64,000 nt of DNA from JANJUO01 sp942492935 (GTDB lineage Bacteria; Bacteroidota; Ignavibacteria; Kapaibacteriales; UBA2268): positions 4,154,001-4,218,000 of the forward strand of contig OW818654.1 in NCBI GenBank assembly GCA_942492935.1. Reading direction: 5' to 3'. A model generated the notes under the pieces. It had not been told where the DNA came from. It worked only from the letters and a program-made list of their open reading frames with translations, and searched no databases. Shown here piece by piece: positions 1-10,912 of the stretch. The position numbers and the translations under genes are program-made. Numbering within the stretch: position 1 is the stretch's first letter; each line of letters begins with the position of its first letter.

Positions 1-1678
1 GATTAGGCATATTTTGCATTAATCTATCATTTTCTGAATACTTAACTTCTACATTACCAGTAATATTTGGTATTTCATTATCATTAAATCTAATATTAGT
101 TAATTCAATAGTTGAATTATTATTATTAACTTTCACGAATGCAATAGGTTCAGTTGAACTGAATTTGCCATGACCTGATATTACAACAGTATTAGGTGCA
201 AAATTAACTAAAATGCTGTTATCATCATTTGAGTTAGAAATTACATCAATAACTTCTCCACTTACATTAAATTTAGTACCAATTGAGCCATCGAAATTAT
301 TGTCCAAATAAACTGGAACTAAATATTCAGTATTGTTCAATTTAGTAATTGTACCAATTTTAATATTTTCTGCAATACTTGCATTTCCCAATTTACCAAT
401 TCTTGGAATTGTATCAAGAACCCAAGGTAAGAAAGGAACGCGAGCAGAAATATAAGCAAGAATTACAGCTGCATCAGCTTCGTTTGCTTCATAAAATATT
501 TGTTTAATAGAAGCAACTTCATTTGGTAAGTCATCAGTTTCGTGTTTACTTCTTTTCTTAATAGAAATTCTTTGTAAACTGTTATTATAGTAGAAACGAC
601 CATTATGATTAACATCACCATAAAAAGCAGCTCTTCTTCTAACTGAATCTAAAGGTTTTTCATAAGCAACTGCTTTCATGATAATTCTTGCATCATTAAC
701 AGTTACAAATCTATTTTGAGCCATAGTATAATGTTTGTTACCGAATGCTTTAGAGAAGTCAACATCTCCATCACCCCAAACACCAATAGCACTTGCTCTA
801 CCAATAGCACTAAATCTAATTCTCTTGTCTGTCCCACCAGATGGAGGCCATTGAACAGATAATGTAGTAGAATCTTTACCAGCGATATCAGTAGAATAAC
901 CATAACGTAAACCATTCAAAAAGTCAGCGCCTTCACCAACAATTTTACCTTCGCCTTTTAAACCAATTGATGCACCTTTAGTAGCAACTCTTGTATCTGA
1001 AACGTTAGGATTGTTTCCAATAACGTTATAACAGAATTCAATGTCGCCTTGCATTGTATAAAGATCCATTGATTCATAAAGTTTAACTTGGAAAGTAGCA
1101 ACACTTGCTTTAAGTGAATCAGCACCAAGTCTCCAGTTAATGTTTAAATTACGCCATTCAATAGTTAAAACTCTTTGAGTAGTAGCTAATGTATCTATTT
1201 TCCACAATAATTTGCTTTGTACATAACCATTTTGGAAGAAGTCTTCATCATCGCGATAGAAGTGGTCTCCCCAGAATGGAGCAATAATATTCACAGGAAA
1301 GTTGTTCGCATCCCAAAACAATGCTTTAGGATTTTTTGCAGGTAAGTTTGGTGGTCTTTTAAAAGTTAGAAAACCATTTACACTTACATAAATTTCAGTA
1401 ACTTTTTCACCATTAAATTCAAATCTGAAATTATGACCTGAATTTCTCAAGTCAATAATTCCATAACCATCATCAGAATCTTCTGGTGTGAAGTTTGGAG
1501 GGAGGGCAAACATTGTATTTGGTAACTCAGTTGCATTAGTTAACGCTACGAATGGTTGTCCTTCTATGAGTTTAATGTCAGTAAATTCACCATTTACTTG
1601 AGCTAAAAGCTGCACCGGCATATACGCAATTACAAAAGCAATTGCAATTCCAACAGCACTCATAAGAAATTTCTTCAT
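1..1678 (-). CDS. Secreted protein with dockerin-like segment, 3' end cut by window edge
   Basis: About 559 codons are open with no stop before the window edge, so the C-terminus is missing. The start is the ATG at 1678, preceded by AAGGAG about 8 bases upstream. It opens with a signal peptide (MKKFLMSAVG, a hydrophobic stretch, then a likely cleavage after LLAQ). Around residues 300-420 there is a dockerin-like pattern: VTVNDARIIMKA, then GDVNHNGRF, a calcium-loop-like DxNxxG, then a second helix ADAAVILAYIS. After it comes a cohesin-like beta segment (EYLVPVYLDN). It lies 79 bases downstream of the giant surface protein gene on the same strand, probably in one operon. It is likely exported, and a T9SS sorting domain may lie beyond the edge. 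The dockerin call is from motif reading only, and its function is unknown. Confidence 0.75.
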   Translation of the reverse strand, partial: MKKFLMSAVGIAIAFVIAYMPVQLLAQVNGEFTDIKLIEGQPFVALTNATELPNTMFALPPNFTPEDSDDGYGIIDLRNSGHNFRFEFNGEKVTEIYVSVNGFLTFKRPPNLPAKNPKALFWDANNFPVNIIAPFWGDHFYRDDEDFFQNGYVQSKLLWKIDTLATTQRVLTIEWRNLNINWRLGADSLKASVATFQVKLYESMDLYTMQGDIEFCYNVIGNNPNVSDTRVATKGASIGLKGEGKIVGEGADFLNGLRYGYSTDIAGKDSTTLSVQWPPSGGTDKRIRFSAIGRASAIGVWGDGDVDFSKAFGNKHYTMAQNRFVTVNDARIIMKAVAYEKPLDSVRRRAAFYGDVNHNGRFYYNNSLQRISIKKRSKHETDDLPNEVASIKQIFYEANEADAAVILAYISARVPFLPWVLDTIPRIGKLGNASIAENIKIGTITKLNNTEYLVPVYLDNNFDGSIGTKFNVSGEVIDVISNSNDDNSILVNFAPNTVVISGHGKFSSTEPIAFVKVNNNNSTIELTNIRFNDNEIPNITGNVEVKYSENDRLMQNMPN

Positions 1679-1757
1679 CTTATATAACTCCTTTATTTTA
1701 TTAATTTTCATCATATTAATATATGGACGCTAAATTAATAGCGTCCATTATAACAAT

Positions 1758-4700
1758 TTACTTAACAATTACAACAGGATATGTTGAAATCATAGCATCT
1801 GTTACCAATCTAATAGTATATTGTCCACTTGATAAAGCGTTTCCACTATTATCAGTTCCATTCCATTCAACTCTGTAAGTTCCTGATGCAAAATCTTGCT
1901 CAGCAATAATAGCAACAACATTACCAAGATTATCAACTACTTGTAATTTTGCATAAGAATTATTTAATAATTCAAATGTAACAACAGAATTACTTGAAAC
2001 AGGGTTTGGAGAAACACTTGCAATTCTTGTTGTAGTAGCTGAAGTAGAAACTTCAGTAACATCAGAAGCCCAGTCATATTGGATAATAAATCCATCAATC
2101 TGAGGATTGTCTAATCTCAAGATAACACTATCGCCTAACATTGTTAAATTAATACCACCAAAATTATGTTCAATAGGAGTTCTCATATTAAATTTAAAGA
2201 GGTTACCATTTGAAGTGTAATCTTTAATATACCATGAAGAACCAGCTGGGTTACGTTGTGCATCTGTAATATCTGGTATTGTAGTTTTGTTCCAAGTAAT
2301 ATAAATTGGGAACATAGGTGAACCACCGGATTCAGTACCACCAGGTTGGAATTGTGCTTTATATCTGTAATCAGTATTTACAACGCCAGGTTTAGCAGTT
2401 GGGAATATATTTCTCAAAGTACCGTAAGTACTTGGAATATTCCAACGAGCATCAAACACATCTTTGTAAGGTACTGGAGGTAATTCATATTCACAAACAC
2501 TTATATCTAATGTTCCAATTGGAGCTTGGTCAATACCATCACCAGTTGTAACATCTTGATAATCAGATGTTCCCCAAACCATATCTTGGTAAGCACCTTT
2601 ATTGTTTGTAACTCTTACAACTGAAGTAAATTGAGTTGCAGCAGAAATGTTTAATTTCAATGCTAAAGTATCACGTCTGTTAGAATTATCAGTTACGATA
2701 ACATATACAGTAATTGAACCAGTTGCATTAATTGGAGCAATTTTCTTCAATACAAATGATGCTTCATCAACAGTTAAACCACCGTTAATTACTGAAGGAG
2801 TTGCACTAAATTCACTCATTGGTTTACCAACAGCGTCAACTATAGTAATAGTTAATCTTTCAACTGGATTCTTTCTCAATAAATCAGTATCAGTAATTTT
2901 AATTGTTGTTTCCCATGCACTATTTGGATCAATACAATCTGTCATTGGAGCATAAGCAATATCAGGATCGTGATTAATACCATATACTCTCATTTTAAAT
3001 ACTTTGTAAGTACTCAAACCATCTTCATCTTTTGCAACAACAGTAATAAGTGCTTCGTTAGTATTGTCATTTACGCCAGGTACGCCATATAATATACCAG
3101 TTTCACTATTGATTTTTAACCATTTTGGTGTAGTCTTCAATGAAGATAAATCAATTGTACCAGCTTCAGCATAACAAGGGTCAATTGCAATTGTATTTCT
3201 TGTTTCGTCAATATAAATTAATTCAAAAGTATGTTTTTGTTCCATATTAGGATCAAATACTTTAATCATTCTTGTAGAATCAAGTAATGATGGATTATAA
3301 TCTCTATCTTCGTAAGCATCTGGTAATTGTTCTAAATTAGTAATTTCAGGTTGAACATTAATAAATACAGGATATTGTTTTGTAGCAACTCCACCATGAC
3401 CATCATTAACAACAACAGTAAACAATGTATCATCATTTAAGTATTGATTATATTGTGGTTTAGGAATTAATATAGTACGAGCTACTGCACCGTCAATTCT
3501 AATATTCAATTTACCAAGTGAAGTGAAATCAGACATAAACATATCTTTGTTATTATCAAATCCATATTTATGTATATAATCAGTTCCCATCCAAGTTGGA
3601 CGAGTTTGCATCAAACTTGTTCCATTTATAGTATCAAATTCTACAACTTCATCTTTTGTAGGGTCTTCTGGATGTAATCTTACTGAACGGTTCATAAATC
3701 CATAAGCAGTTTTACCATAACGATAATCCCAATTAATAGATTTAACATAATCTGAATTATCTTCCATTTCGTCATCAGTATTAATGTCGATTTGGAATCT
3801 TAATTTATCAGTTAAATTAGCACGAAGTCTTCCATCTCTTGTATAACCGCAAGTAATTTCAGTTGGTTTGTAAACAACATAAACTTTTGCAGCATCATTT
3901 TGCCAATATACTGTTTCTTCAGTAGCATCATCTGGAATAAATGATGGAATACTATCAACAACAAATATTTTGAATGTATGTGAAGCAATGTGGTTTCTTC
4001 CAACATTCAATGTATCTTGTTGTAAGAATCTTGCATTTTCTGCATCGTATTCTTCAAGACCCATATATGGAGGGAATATTTCAAGCCATTTGCTAATTTC
4101 TTCTTCAGTAGGTCTAACTCCATCAGGAAGATTTCTCAATGAATCAATAGTTCTAACGTGTGGAGGATAGTTTTTGATAAACACAGTAATATCTTCACCA
4201 CCAGGAACAACGAATGGATTAATTGGACGACCTGCTAATTGCAAGTAACCTTTTGCTCCAGCTTTTTCTGCTTTATCAGCGTAGATACTATTGAATATTA
4301 ACCATCTGCTTAATGCAGTTGAAGGGTCAACATAATAAGTATAGTCTAATCTTGTATTATTTTTAGGGTCAATAATAGCTCTTGGGTCATAGAACATATT
4401 AGAGTCAATACCAGTTACGTCAATAATGTGTTTTCTACCTTCTGAATAAGTACCAGGATATTCTCTATCTTCAGTAACAAATACTTTATTTAAGAATTCA
4501 GTAATTATCTTCAATTCTTTAACATCAGGATTATCTTCTGATGGTAACATTCTTTTAATAGTATCAGTTTGAATTGTAACGATGTCTCCAGTAAATTGTG
4601 GAGGTAATGTTGAACCAGTAATTCTTAAAAGCATACCTTTTTTGAATACATCATCAACTTCATTAATATCATCAGCTTGCCATAATGCAGTTCTTGATAC

Positions 4701-7700
4701 GATTAATAAAGAGTCACCTTCTCTAACTGGTAATGCCCGGTATCTTTCACCACCAAAATATGTAACTAAATTATTAGCACCATATTGTTGTGAAGCAGGC
4801 ATAGTTACATTACTAAATAAGCTATTTCTAAATATGTCAAAATCTAAATAATTAGCAGTATAACGTCTTCCTTTTAATGCAGCATCATCTTCTTTATAAG
4901 CATTACGACGTAAGCTATCAAGAATTTCTTTTGCAGTACCAGGTAAGTTAGCCAAACCTTCAGCAGTACGACGTAACGATGGGTTACTACGGAACGCTGA
5001 GTCAGGAACTAATTCAATTACACCACGGAATAATTCATTTGAAGGTGCAAGTTCACCAACTTGTTCAAGATTAGCACGAACAAAGTCACCAGTTTTTAAG
5101 TTGATTACAAAGAATACTGTATTGTTTAATAAATTAATATCATTATTGCTATATTCTTTTAGTAAATTATTGTAATTTACTTCAGCTTCAAGATACAATG
5201 GGTAGCCAATAGGATGGTAATAGTTACCATCTTTGTCAGCTTTGAATTCTGATTGAACTGCAGCAAGTGAAGGGAATTTTAAAGTTCCATCATCTTTTAA
5301 AGCTTCAGTATCATAAGGATTACGAACCCAACGTCTAACATGTTTGCCATTTGATGGCTGACCAGCTTTTGTAATTACTCTTACATAAGGAGGAATACCA
5401 ACTGCATAATCTTCAATTGGACTCATTCTTCTCTTTGAATAATCAGCAGTTTTAATATCTGTAGCTTTATCATAAATATCATATACATGACCTGAGAAAA
5501 CTAATTTTTCAGGAATACTTAAAGTACCTGGCTGTGAATCATCGCCAGCTAAGTTTTCGAGTAAAACAGGCATATAAACAACATCTTTTCTTTCTAATGA
5601 TTCAAATGGACCTTGTAAACGTGGGTCAGCAGGAGTTGGATTGATTAATTCAGGATATAAGAATTTAATCCAAGATTTGCCATCACCATCAACAAAGAAT
5701 GTTTCAATATCAGTAGAAGCAGGGTTACCAGAAATGTGTGGTAAAGCAAAATTAATGTTTGCTTCAGTTACACCCCAATAATTTCCTCTTAAAGTATCTG
5801 TACCACCAAATCCAAGACCAGTTGTACCTGCTAAAATACCTTTAGTATTTGGAGCATCTGGTAATCTAATCAAGAATCTTGCAGCATTATCATACATTGA
5901 GTTTGCAGCTTCTGAGAATTGGTACGAAGGAATAGGACCTTGTACACCACCATATATTGTAGCACCAACTAAATCGCTTGATGCTTCATTTCTAATTACA
6001 CCACCAGTCAAATCTTTCAATGGACCAGTAATAACATTTTGTTCAAATCCAATTGTTGAATGAGCAATGTTACCAGTAACTAAAGATCTGTTAAAGATAA
6101 GTTTTAAATCATAGTTATCTGAATAGATTGCTGAACCTGTTTGTGATTCATTATTTTGGAATCTAACTCTATTAAAGAATGTAGAATCATTTCTTTTTTC
6201 CCAATGTGTAACTGATACACTATCAAGAATATAAATTGCACCACCAAGACCAACACCATTTTCAGGTAAATATGTATCTTTGTTTCTTCTTACTACATCT
6301 TGGTAAGCTTTATCAGTAGGTTCAACCAAAGTCCAATTAGCACCACCATCTACGGTTTTCTTAATTAAACCAGCATCACCAACTAAATAACCAACATTAG
6401 CAGATGAGAAATAAATATCAAATAATGAATAACCAGTTCCTGAAGTGATAGTAGTCCAATTAGCACCACCATCAACAGTTTGCATTACTAAGCCACCAGC
6501 ACCAACTATATAACCAGTACTTTGACCATAGAAGAACATTCCATAAAGATTTGAAGTTTTGCCTAAGTTTGCAAAATCCCAAGTTCCACCTGAATTTGTT
6601 GTATAAACAACTGTTCCACCATCACCAATAGCATAGCCAGTAGTTGAATTTTTGAAATAAACTTCATTTAATTTAGCTGATAAACCATTAACTGGTCTTT
6701 TGCTCCAAGTTTTACCATTAGTTGTAAACCAAATATTACCATTGTTACCAACAGCATAACCTTGATCTGAACTTGTAAAATAAATTGAGTTTAAGCTTAA
6801 ATTAAGTTTTGAATCTAATTGTGGAGTCCAAACATTACCACCATCTTCTGTTTTCAAAATCATACCGTCAGCAGTAGCAGCCCAGCCGATATTTGAACTA
6901 AAGAAGTAGATGTCCATAATTTCTGCAGTAGTTCCAGTATTCAACATAGTCCAAGTTGAACCGCCATTATTAGTTTTAACAATAACGCCTCTATCACCAG
7001 CAGCATAACCTACTGTAGGAGTTGGAAATTCAACATCTCTGAATCTATAAGGAGAAGGAGTAACAACATATTGCCATTTTGTTCCACCGTTAGTAAGTTT
7101 AATCATTAAACCATCATAACCAACAGCAAAACCAGTATTGTTATCAATCCATTTTGTTCCATAAATTCTTAATGTAGTTGGAAGTGTACCTTTACCAATT
7201 TGTGTAGTACCACTACCATTCCATTTATTTAAAACTTCTGGGTCAACTGTAACTTTATTTTCAATAAATTTAGTTAACATTCTTGTTGTAAATTTATCTT
7301 TTTTAATACCATTAAAGAAATCATTCTTTGAATGATATGCATTATTATAATATGTTACAGGATTATAATCAGCATGGTCAACATCACTTAAGAAATATCT
7401 TTTAGCAGTTGGATTTGGTAATACTGTTGCAATTGCACCACCATTACCATTTTTAACTGTGTTACGGATAAATTCTGCAGCTTTCAACAAACTAAGGTCA
7501 GCATTAACTGCATAAATCGCTCCACCACCTCTGATTTCAGAGATTGCATCGCCACTTACATTTTCGCCAACGCTGTTATCTTGGAATTTAGTTCTAATTA
7601 TATGAACTGCTCTTTGATTTTGTCCAATTGCTGGATAAGCACTTGGAATACGAATATCAATTGCACCACCGGAGAAACCAGCAGTATTATTTTCAAATAA

Positions 7701-9785
7701 AATGAAATAAATATCACTATATAAATCTCTAAGGTTAGCAGGTTCTGCGGCCATAGCATCAAAACCACCAGCACCATTAATAAGAGTATTTCTCTTTGTT
7801 AAAACAGCACCACCAAAAGTTAAAGCATGATTATTCTTAAATTGAATATCAAATCCATAATCTCTTGATTGATAATATGAATCGCTACCGCCAATGATTG
7901 GTGAAAGCAATGTGCTTGCATTACCATCAACAAAGATAGCTCCACCTGCACCAGCTGTATTATTTTCAAATCTTGTAGCGTTATTATTAGCAACTAAACC
8001 TCTGTCATTACCACCACGAATTTGCAATCTTGCTGATTGATTTTCAGCAAAAACTGCTCCACCGAGTGAATACAATGAGCTTTGTAAACCAAAATATTTA
8101 TCGCTATCAAAATATTCGCAATATGCTTTATTGTTTTTAAAATCACCAGCTAAAATTAAAGAAGTGTATTTAGAAACATAAATAGCACCACCACGAGCGC
8201 CTTCTGTATTAATAGAATTTTGTCTGTTTTCAGCAGTGTTACCAATTGCAATGAATTTATCAAAGCCAAGTGATACAACTGTGTTATTAATTAATAATGA
8301 ATCATTAATACCAAAACCAACTTCAAGCTGGCGATTTTTTCCTGATTCATCACCAGAAATATAAATCGCACCACCAAAAGCGTGGTTACCTGTTGAATGA
8401 GGATAAACAGCAGGATTATTTAAATCATCATCAGTAAACGTAACATCACCATAAGGTAATTCAGTATAATCTGCAAGAATAACTTTATTATCAGTGAAAG
8501 TTAAATTTCTCATTCTGCCAAGATAAACAGCAAGACGACCATCATCGAAAGCTTGTCTGTAATTATCATTGTTTGTACCCCAAGGTTCAGAAATAGCAGC
8601 AGCTTCATCAATGTTATCTAATTTAGGAATTGGATAAGCAGCATTGATAGAAGAAGGAGCTTTATCTCTGTCAGTTATTTTAGGGTTTTTATTAACTGCA
8701 TAAGTACCAATTGTATTAATATCTACACCAGCAGCAACGAAGCCAAGTTCACCAGGAGCTTGAAGAATATTCAAAGCACCACCGCGATGACGAGCCATAT
8801 TGTTAGTGAAAGTAGCATTAATCAACCAAGTTCTTGATGAGAAAGTAGTAATAGCACCACCGGCACCATTAGTAAGAGTTCTCATTTTATTATTTACTGC
8901 AGTCCAGTTTGCACTTTTATCAGCATATAAAGCTGAACGGTCAACTGTAGTATCTTTTTTGAAATTATCAAAAACTACATCACGGAAAAATGCAGCTCTT
9001 GCACCTGGTAATACAATAATATGTCCCCATTCTTTAGACATCAAACCAACTCTTGAACCAACAAAAGTGATTTTTTCAGGAACAACATTAGGACTTTGAT
9101 TACCAACTCTTGTCCAAGGGAACAATTTCAAGTTAGGGTCAAAATTTTGAGGATTGAAATTCATTCTACCAGCAACAAACATTAAAGCTTGTTCGTAAGT
9201 AACAATGATTCTGTTGTTGTTATCACCAACAACAGTATTGCGAGTTAATTGGAACTTTGCATCTGAAGGATGAACAAGGTTAACAATTTTTCTTGCTTGT
9301 GTGTCTAAAACCACATGGAAAATGTAGTTTCTTTTGTTGTTATGAACTGTAGGTTCATTTGTAGTAGTAACATTAATAGTTTTATTAATGTTAGTTGGGT
9401 TCATATTCCTGCGGTCAAGAAAATAATCCAAACTTGCATAGCCATACGGCTCATAAGCAGTTATAGGATTAATACCATCTGGTGCAGGATTGTAAGTTGC
9501 GGATGCTTTACCATCGGCAATAATACGTCCACCAACAGAATCAATGATTCTGCCATTTGGATGGAACATAACTTTAGTTCCAGGCTCGATAATCAATGTA
9601 CCAGCGACTACATAGTCTTTGTTGATAACATAAATCGAGTCTTTTAAGAAAAGGCGCACATCCTCCTGAGCTATTCTACCCGACACATAAACTTGCGGTT
9701 TAGGTGGGGTTTGAGCAATACCTCCAACAAAGGATAGTATGCCAAATAGTACCATCAGGATACTCAAACGAATCAATCGTTGCAT
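1758..9785 (-). CDS. Giant surface protein: PMP-like repeats, YCF48-like propeller, T9SS sorting domain
   Basis: A 2675-aa exported protein. The ATG at 9785 is preferred because GGAGGT lies five bases upstream; a longer frame starting seven codons earlier would include that site. Residues 1-25 are a signal peptide. Residues roughly 290-870 carry many copies of a GGAI...F.NN.A pattern typical of polymorphic outer-membrane protein beta-helices. Residues about 885-1160 hold seven or so repeats of the form GYAVG..G.I..T..GG..W, typical of YCF48-like beta-propellers. Another PMP-like stretch follows, then long beta-rich regions with a cadherin/putative-Ig segment near 2100-2350. The last ~85 residues (SPNPVSSNS, then WNGTDNSGN, ending in PVVIVK) look like a FlgD-like/T9SS type A sorting domain. 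It is probably secreted by the type IX system and anchored at the surface as an adhesin or structural protein; that role is inferred. Confidence 0.85.
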   Translation of the reverse strand: MQRLIRLSILMVLFGILSFVGGIAQTPPKPQVYVSGRIAQEDVRLFLKDSIYVINKDYVVAGTLIIEPGTKVMFHPNGRIIDSVGGRIIADGKASATYNPAPDGINPITAYEPYGYASLDYFLDRRNMNPTNINKTINVTTTNEPTVHNNKRNYIFHVVLDTQARKIVNLVHPSDAKFQLTRNTVVGDNNNRIIVTYEQALMFVAGRMNFNPQNFDPNLKLFPWTRVGNQSPNVVPEKITFVGSRVGLMSKEWGHIIVLPGARAAFFRDVVFDNFKKDTTVDRSALYADKSANWTAVNNKMRTLTNGAGGAITTFSSRTWLINATFTNNMARHRGGALNILQAPGELGFVAAGVDINTIGTYAVNKNPKITDRDKAPSSINAAYPIPKLDNIDEAAAISEPWGTNNDNYRQAFDDGRLAVYLGRMRNLTFTDNKVILADYTELPYGDVTFTDDDLNNPAVYPHSTGNHAFGGAIYISGDESGKNRQLEVGFGINDSLLINNTVVSLGFDKFIAIGNTAENRQNSINTEGARGGAIYVSKYTSLILAGDFKNNKAYCEYFDSDKYFGLQSSLYSLGGAVFAENQSARLQIRGGNDRGLVANNNATRFENNTAGAGGAIFVDGNASTLLSPIIGGSDSYYQSRDYGFDIQFKNNHALTFGGAVLTKRNTLINGAGGFDAMAAEPANLRDLYSDIYFILFENNTAGFSGGAIDIRIPSAYPAIGQNQRAVHIIRTKFQDNSVGENVSGDAISEIRGGGAIYAVNADLSLLKAAEFIRNTVKNGNGGAIATVLPNPTAKRYFLSDVDHADYNPVTYYNNAYHSKNDFFNGIKKDKFTTRMLTKFIENKVTVDPEVLNKWNGSGTTQIGKGTLPTTLRIYGTKWIDNNTGFAVGYDGLMIKLTNGGTKWQYVVTPSPYRFRDVEFPTPTVGYAAGDRGVIVKTNNGGSTWTMLNTGTTAEIMDIYFFSSNIGWAATADGMILKTEDGGNVWTPQLDSKLNLSLNSIYFTSSDQGYAVGNNGNIWFTTNGKTWSKRPVNGLSAKLNEVYFKNSTTGYAIGDGGTVVYTTNSGGTWDFANLGKTSNLYGMFFYGQSTGYIVGAGGLVMQTVDGGANWTTITSGTGYSLFDIYFSSANVGYLVGDAGLIKKTVDGGANWTLVEPTDKAYQDVVRRNKDTYLPENGVGLGGAIYILDSVSVTHWEKRNDSTFFNRVRFQNNESQTGSAIYSDNYDLKLIFNRSLVTGNIAHSTIGFEQNVITGPLKDLTGGVIRNEASSDLVGATIYGGVQGPIPSYQFSEAANSMYDNAARFLIRLPDAPNTKGILAGTTGLGFGGTDTLRGNYWGVTEANINFALPHISGNPASTDIETFFVDGDGKSWIKFLYPELINPTPADPRLQGPFESLERKDVVYMPVLLENLAGDDSQPGTLSIPEKLVFSGHVYDIYDKATDIKTADYSKRRMSPIEDYAVGIPPYVRVITKAGQPSNGKHVRRWVRNPYDTEALKDDGTLKFPSLAAVQSEFKADKDGNYYHPIGYPLYLEAEVNYNNLLKEYSNNDINLLNNTVFFVINLKTGDFVRANLEQVGELAPSNELFRGVIELVPDSAFRSNPSLRRTAEGLANLPGTAKEILDSLRRNAYKEDDAALKGRRYTANYLDFDIFRNSLFSNVTMPASQQYGANNLVTYFGGERYRALPVREGDSLLIVSRTALWQADDINEVDDVFKKGMLLRITGSTLPPQFTGDIVTIQTDTIKRMLPSEDNPDVKELKIITEFLNKVFVTEDREYPGTYSEGRKHIIDVTGIDSNMFYDPRAIIDPKNNTRLDYTYYVDPSTALSRWLIFNSIYADKAEKAGAKGYLQLAGRPINPFVVPGGEDITVFIKNYPPHVRTIDSLRNLPDGVRPTEEEISKWLEIFPPYMGLEEYDAENARFLQQDTLNVGRNHIASHTFKIFVVDSIPSFIPDDATEETVYWQNDAAKVYVVYKPTEITCGYTRDGRLRANLTDKLRFQIDINTDDEMEDNSDYVKSINWDYRYGKTAYGFMNRSVRLHPEDPTKDEVVEFDTINGTSLMQTRPTWMGTDYIHKYGFDNNKDMFMSDFTSLGKLNIRIDGAVARTILIPKPQYNQYLNDDTLFTVVVNDGHGGVATKQYPVFINVQPEITNLEQLPDAYEDRDYNPSLLDSTRMIKVFDPNMEQKHTFELIYIDETRNTIAIDPCYAEAGTIDLSSLKTTPKWLKINSETGILYGVPGVNDNTNEALITVVAKDEDGLSTYKVFKMRVYGINHDPDIAYAPMTDCIDPNSAWETTIKITDTDLLRKNPVERLTITIVDAVGKPMSEFSATPSVINGGLTVDEASFVLKKIAPINATGSITVYVIVTDNSNRRDTLALKLNISAATQFTSVVRVTNNKGAYQDMVWGTSDYQDVTTGDGIDQAPIGTLDISVCEYELPPVPYKDVFDARWNIPSTYGTLRNIFPTAKPGVVNTDYRYKAQFQPGGTESGGSPMFPIYITWNKTTIPDITDAQRNPAGSSWYIKDYTSNGNLFKFNMRTPIEHNFGGINLTMLGDSVILRLDNPQIDGFIIQYDWASDVTEVSTSATTTRIASVSPNPVSSNSVVTFELLNNSYAKLQVVDNLGNVVAIIAEQDFASGTYRVEWNGTDNSGNALSSGQYTIRLVTDAMISTYPVVIVK

Positions 9786-9890
9786 GATACCTCCATATTG
9801 AAACACTTTAGTAAAAAAAAATAATTTATAAAAATCTATATCTAATTTTCAAATTCAAATAACAAAATGCGGGCTATAAGCCCACTCTCT

Positions 9891-10610
9891 TTATTCAATT
9901 ATCGTGCCAATTCTTACAAGTCCAGATTTTGCTGCACCCGAGAATTCTGTATTTCCATATATATCAACAACTTGACGGAAGTACTTCTCAGCATTTGCAA
10001 CGTCTTTTACCTTCTCAAAACATAGTCCAGAGTATGTAAGGTATCTTGCTTTTGCGTTATCTTCTTCTGACAGTGTTGCTGCTTTTTCATACAATTCTGC
10101 AGCTTCTTTATACTTCCCTTCTGATTCAAGGCATGCTGCTTTACCAGCATTAGCACCGACTTGTATCAATTTTGCCGGTGAACCTTCTGCGATTTCAAAG
10201 TATTTGAGTGCTTGCTTATATTTGTCAAGTGACATATAAGCATTTGCTGCATGTAAGGCAGCTAACTTACCTTGGTCAGTCCCTTCAAATTCATCAACAA
10301 TCTTGATTAATCCTTTAACAGCTTCACCACGATATTTCATTTGTGGGTCGCCATCTAAAGCTTTTTGAAATTCTGCCGATTCTACTAATGGCATTACTCT
10401 TGACAAAAGTACTGATGCACGGGCTGAGTCTTGTTCGCTTTTATAGCGGAAAAACCAGACTACGCCTATAACTATAATTGCTAATACAGCAATTATCATA
10501 AAGTTTTTGTACTTGCCGAGATTTAAACCTGTTTCTGAGGTTTCTGCTACCTCTGGTTCTAAAATTTCGGGTTCCAAACCCTCTTCATTTAAGTTCTTTT
10601 CTTTTTTCAT
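9891..10610 (-). CDS. Membrane-anchored tetratricopeptide repeat protein
   Basis: A 239-aa protein. Residues 1-32 are acidic and cytoplasmic, followed by one transmembrane helix (about 37-54, FMIIAVLAIIVIGVVWFF). The rest is an extracytoplasmic helical domain with TPR units, for example AALHAANAYMSLDKYKQALKY near residue 118, then GKYKEAAELYEKA, then DVANAEKYFRQVV. The layout resembles YfgM-type ancillary proteins (N-terminal helix plus TPRs), which assist periplasmic folding or secretion in other bacteria; that assignment is only by architecture. The gene stands alone between the giant surface protein gene and a tRNA gene. Confidence 0.75.
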   Translation of the reverse strand: MKKEKNLNEEGLEPEILEPEVAETSETGLNLGKYKNFMIIAVLAIIVIGVVWFFRYKSEQDSARASVLLSRVMPLVESAEFQKALDGDPQMKYRGEAVKGLIKIVDEFEGTDQGKLAALHAANAYMSLDKYKQALKYFEIAEGSPAKLIQVGANAGKAACLESEGKYKEAAELYEKAATLSEEDNAKARYLTYSGLCFEKVKDVANAEKYFRQVVDIYGNTEFSGAAKSGLVRIGTIIE

Positions 10611-10660
10611 CTACCTTTAAACCATTTATATTTCAATTATTTACTTTCAACCTCTGATGC

Positions 10661-10734
10661 ACGCCCGAAGGGAGTCGAACCCCCAACCTTTGGAACCGGA
10701 ATCCAACACTCTATCCAATTGAGCTACGGGCGCA
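10661..10734 (-). tRNA. tRNA-Arg (anticodon CCG)
   Basis: Read on the minus strand this folds as a standard 74-nt cloverleaf. Acceptor GCGCCCG pairs with CGGGCGT, the D arm is GCTC/GAGT, the anticodon stem TTGGA/TCCAA encloses the loop TTCCGGT, and the T arm has GGGGG-TTCGACT-CCCTT. The anticodon CCG reads arginine codon CGG. CCA is not encoded. Confidence 0.95.
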
Positions 10735-10912
10735 AATTTTTACCGCACCATAGGATACAAATATAAGGCAATTTCTTTAATTTATCAAATTATCAATTGA
10801 GCAAATTTTAAATTACCACTTAAAAAATTTTTAATATCATATCATTGTCAATACAGTGTCAAGATATTTACACACTTTTACACATTTATAAATTTCAATT
10901 TCAAATTTAGTC

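Noticed and set aside
2647..9647. Plus-strand open frames inside the giant surface protein gene
   Set aside because: They are antisense shadows of a long coding frame with no start signals or recognisable domains.
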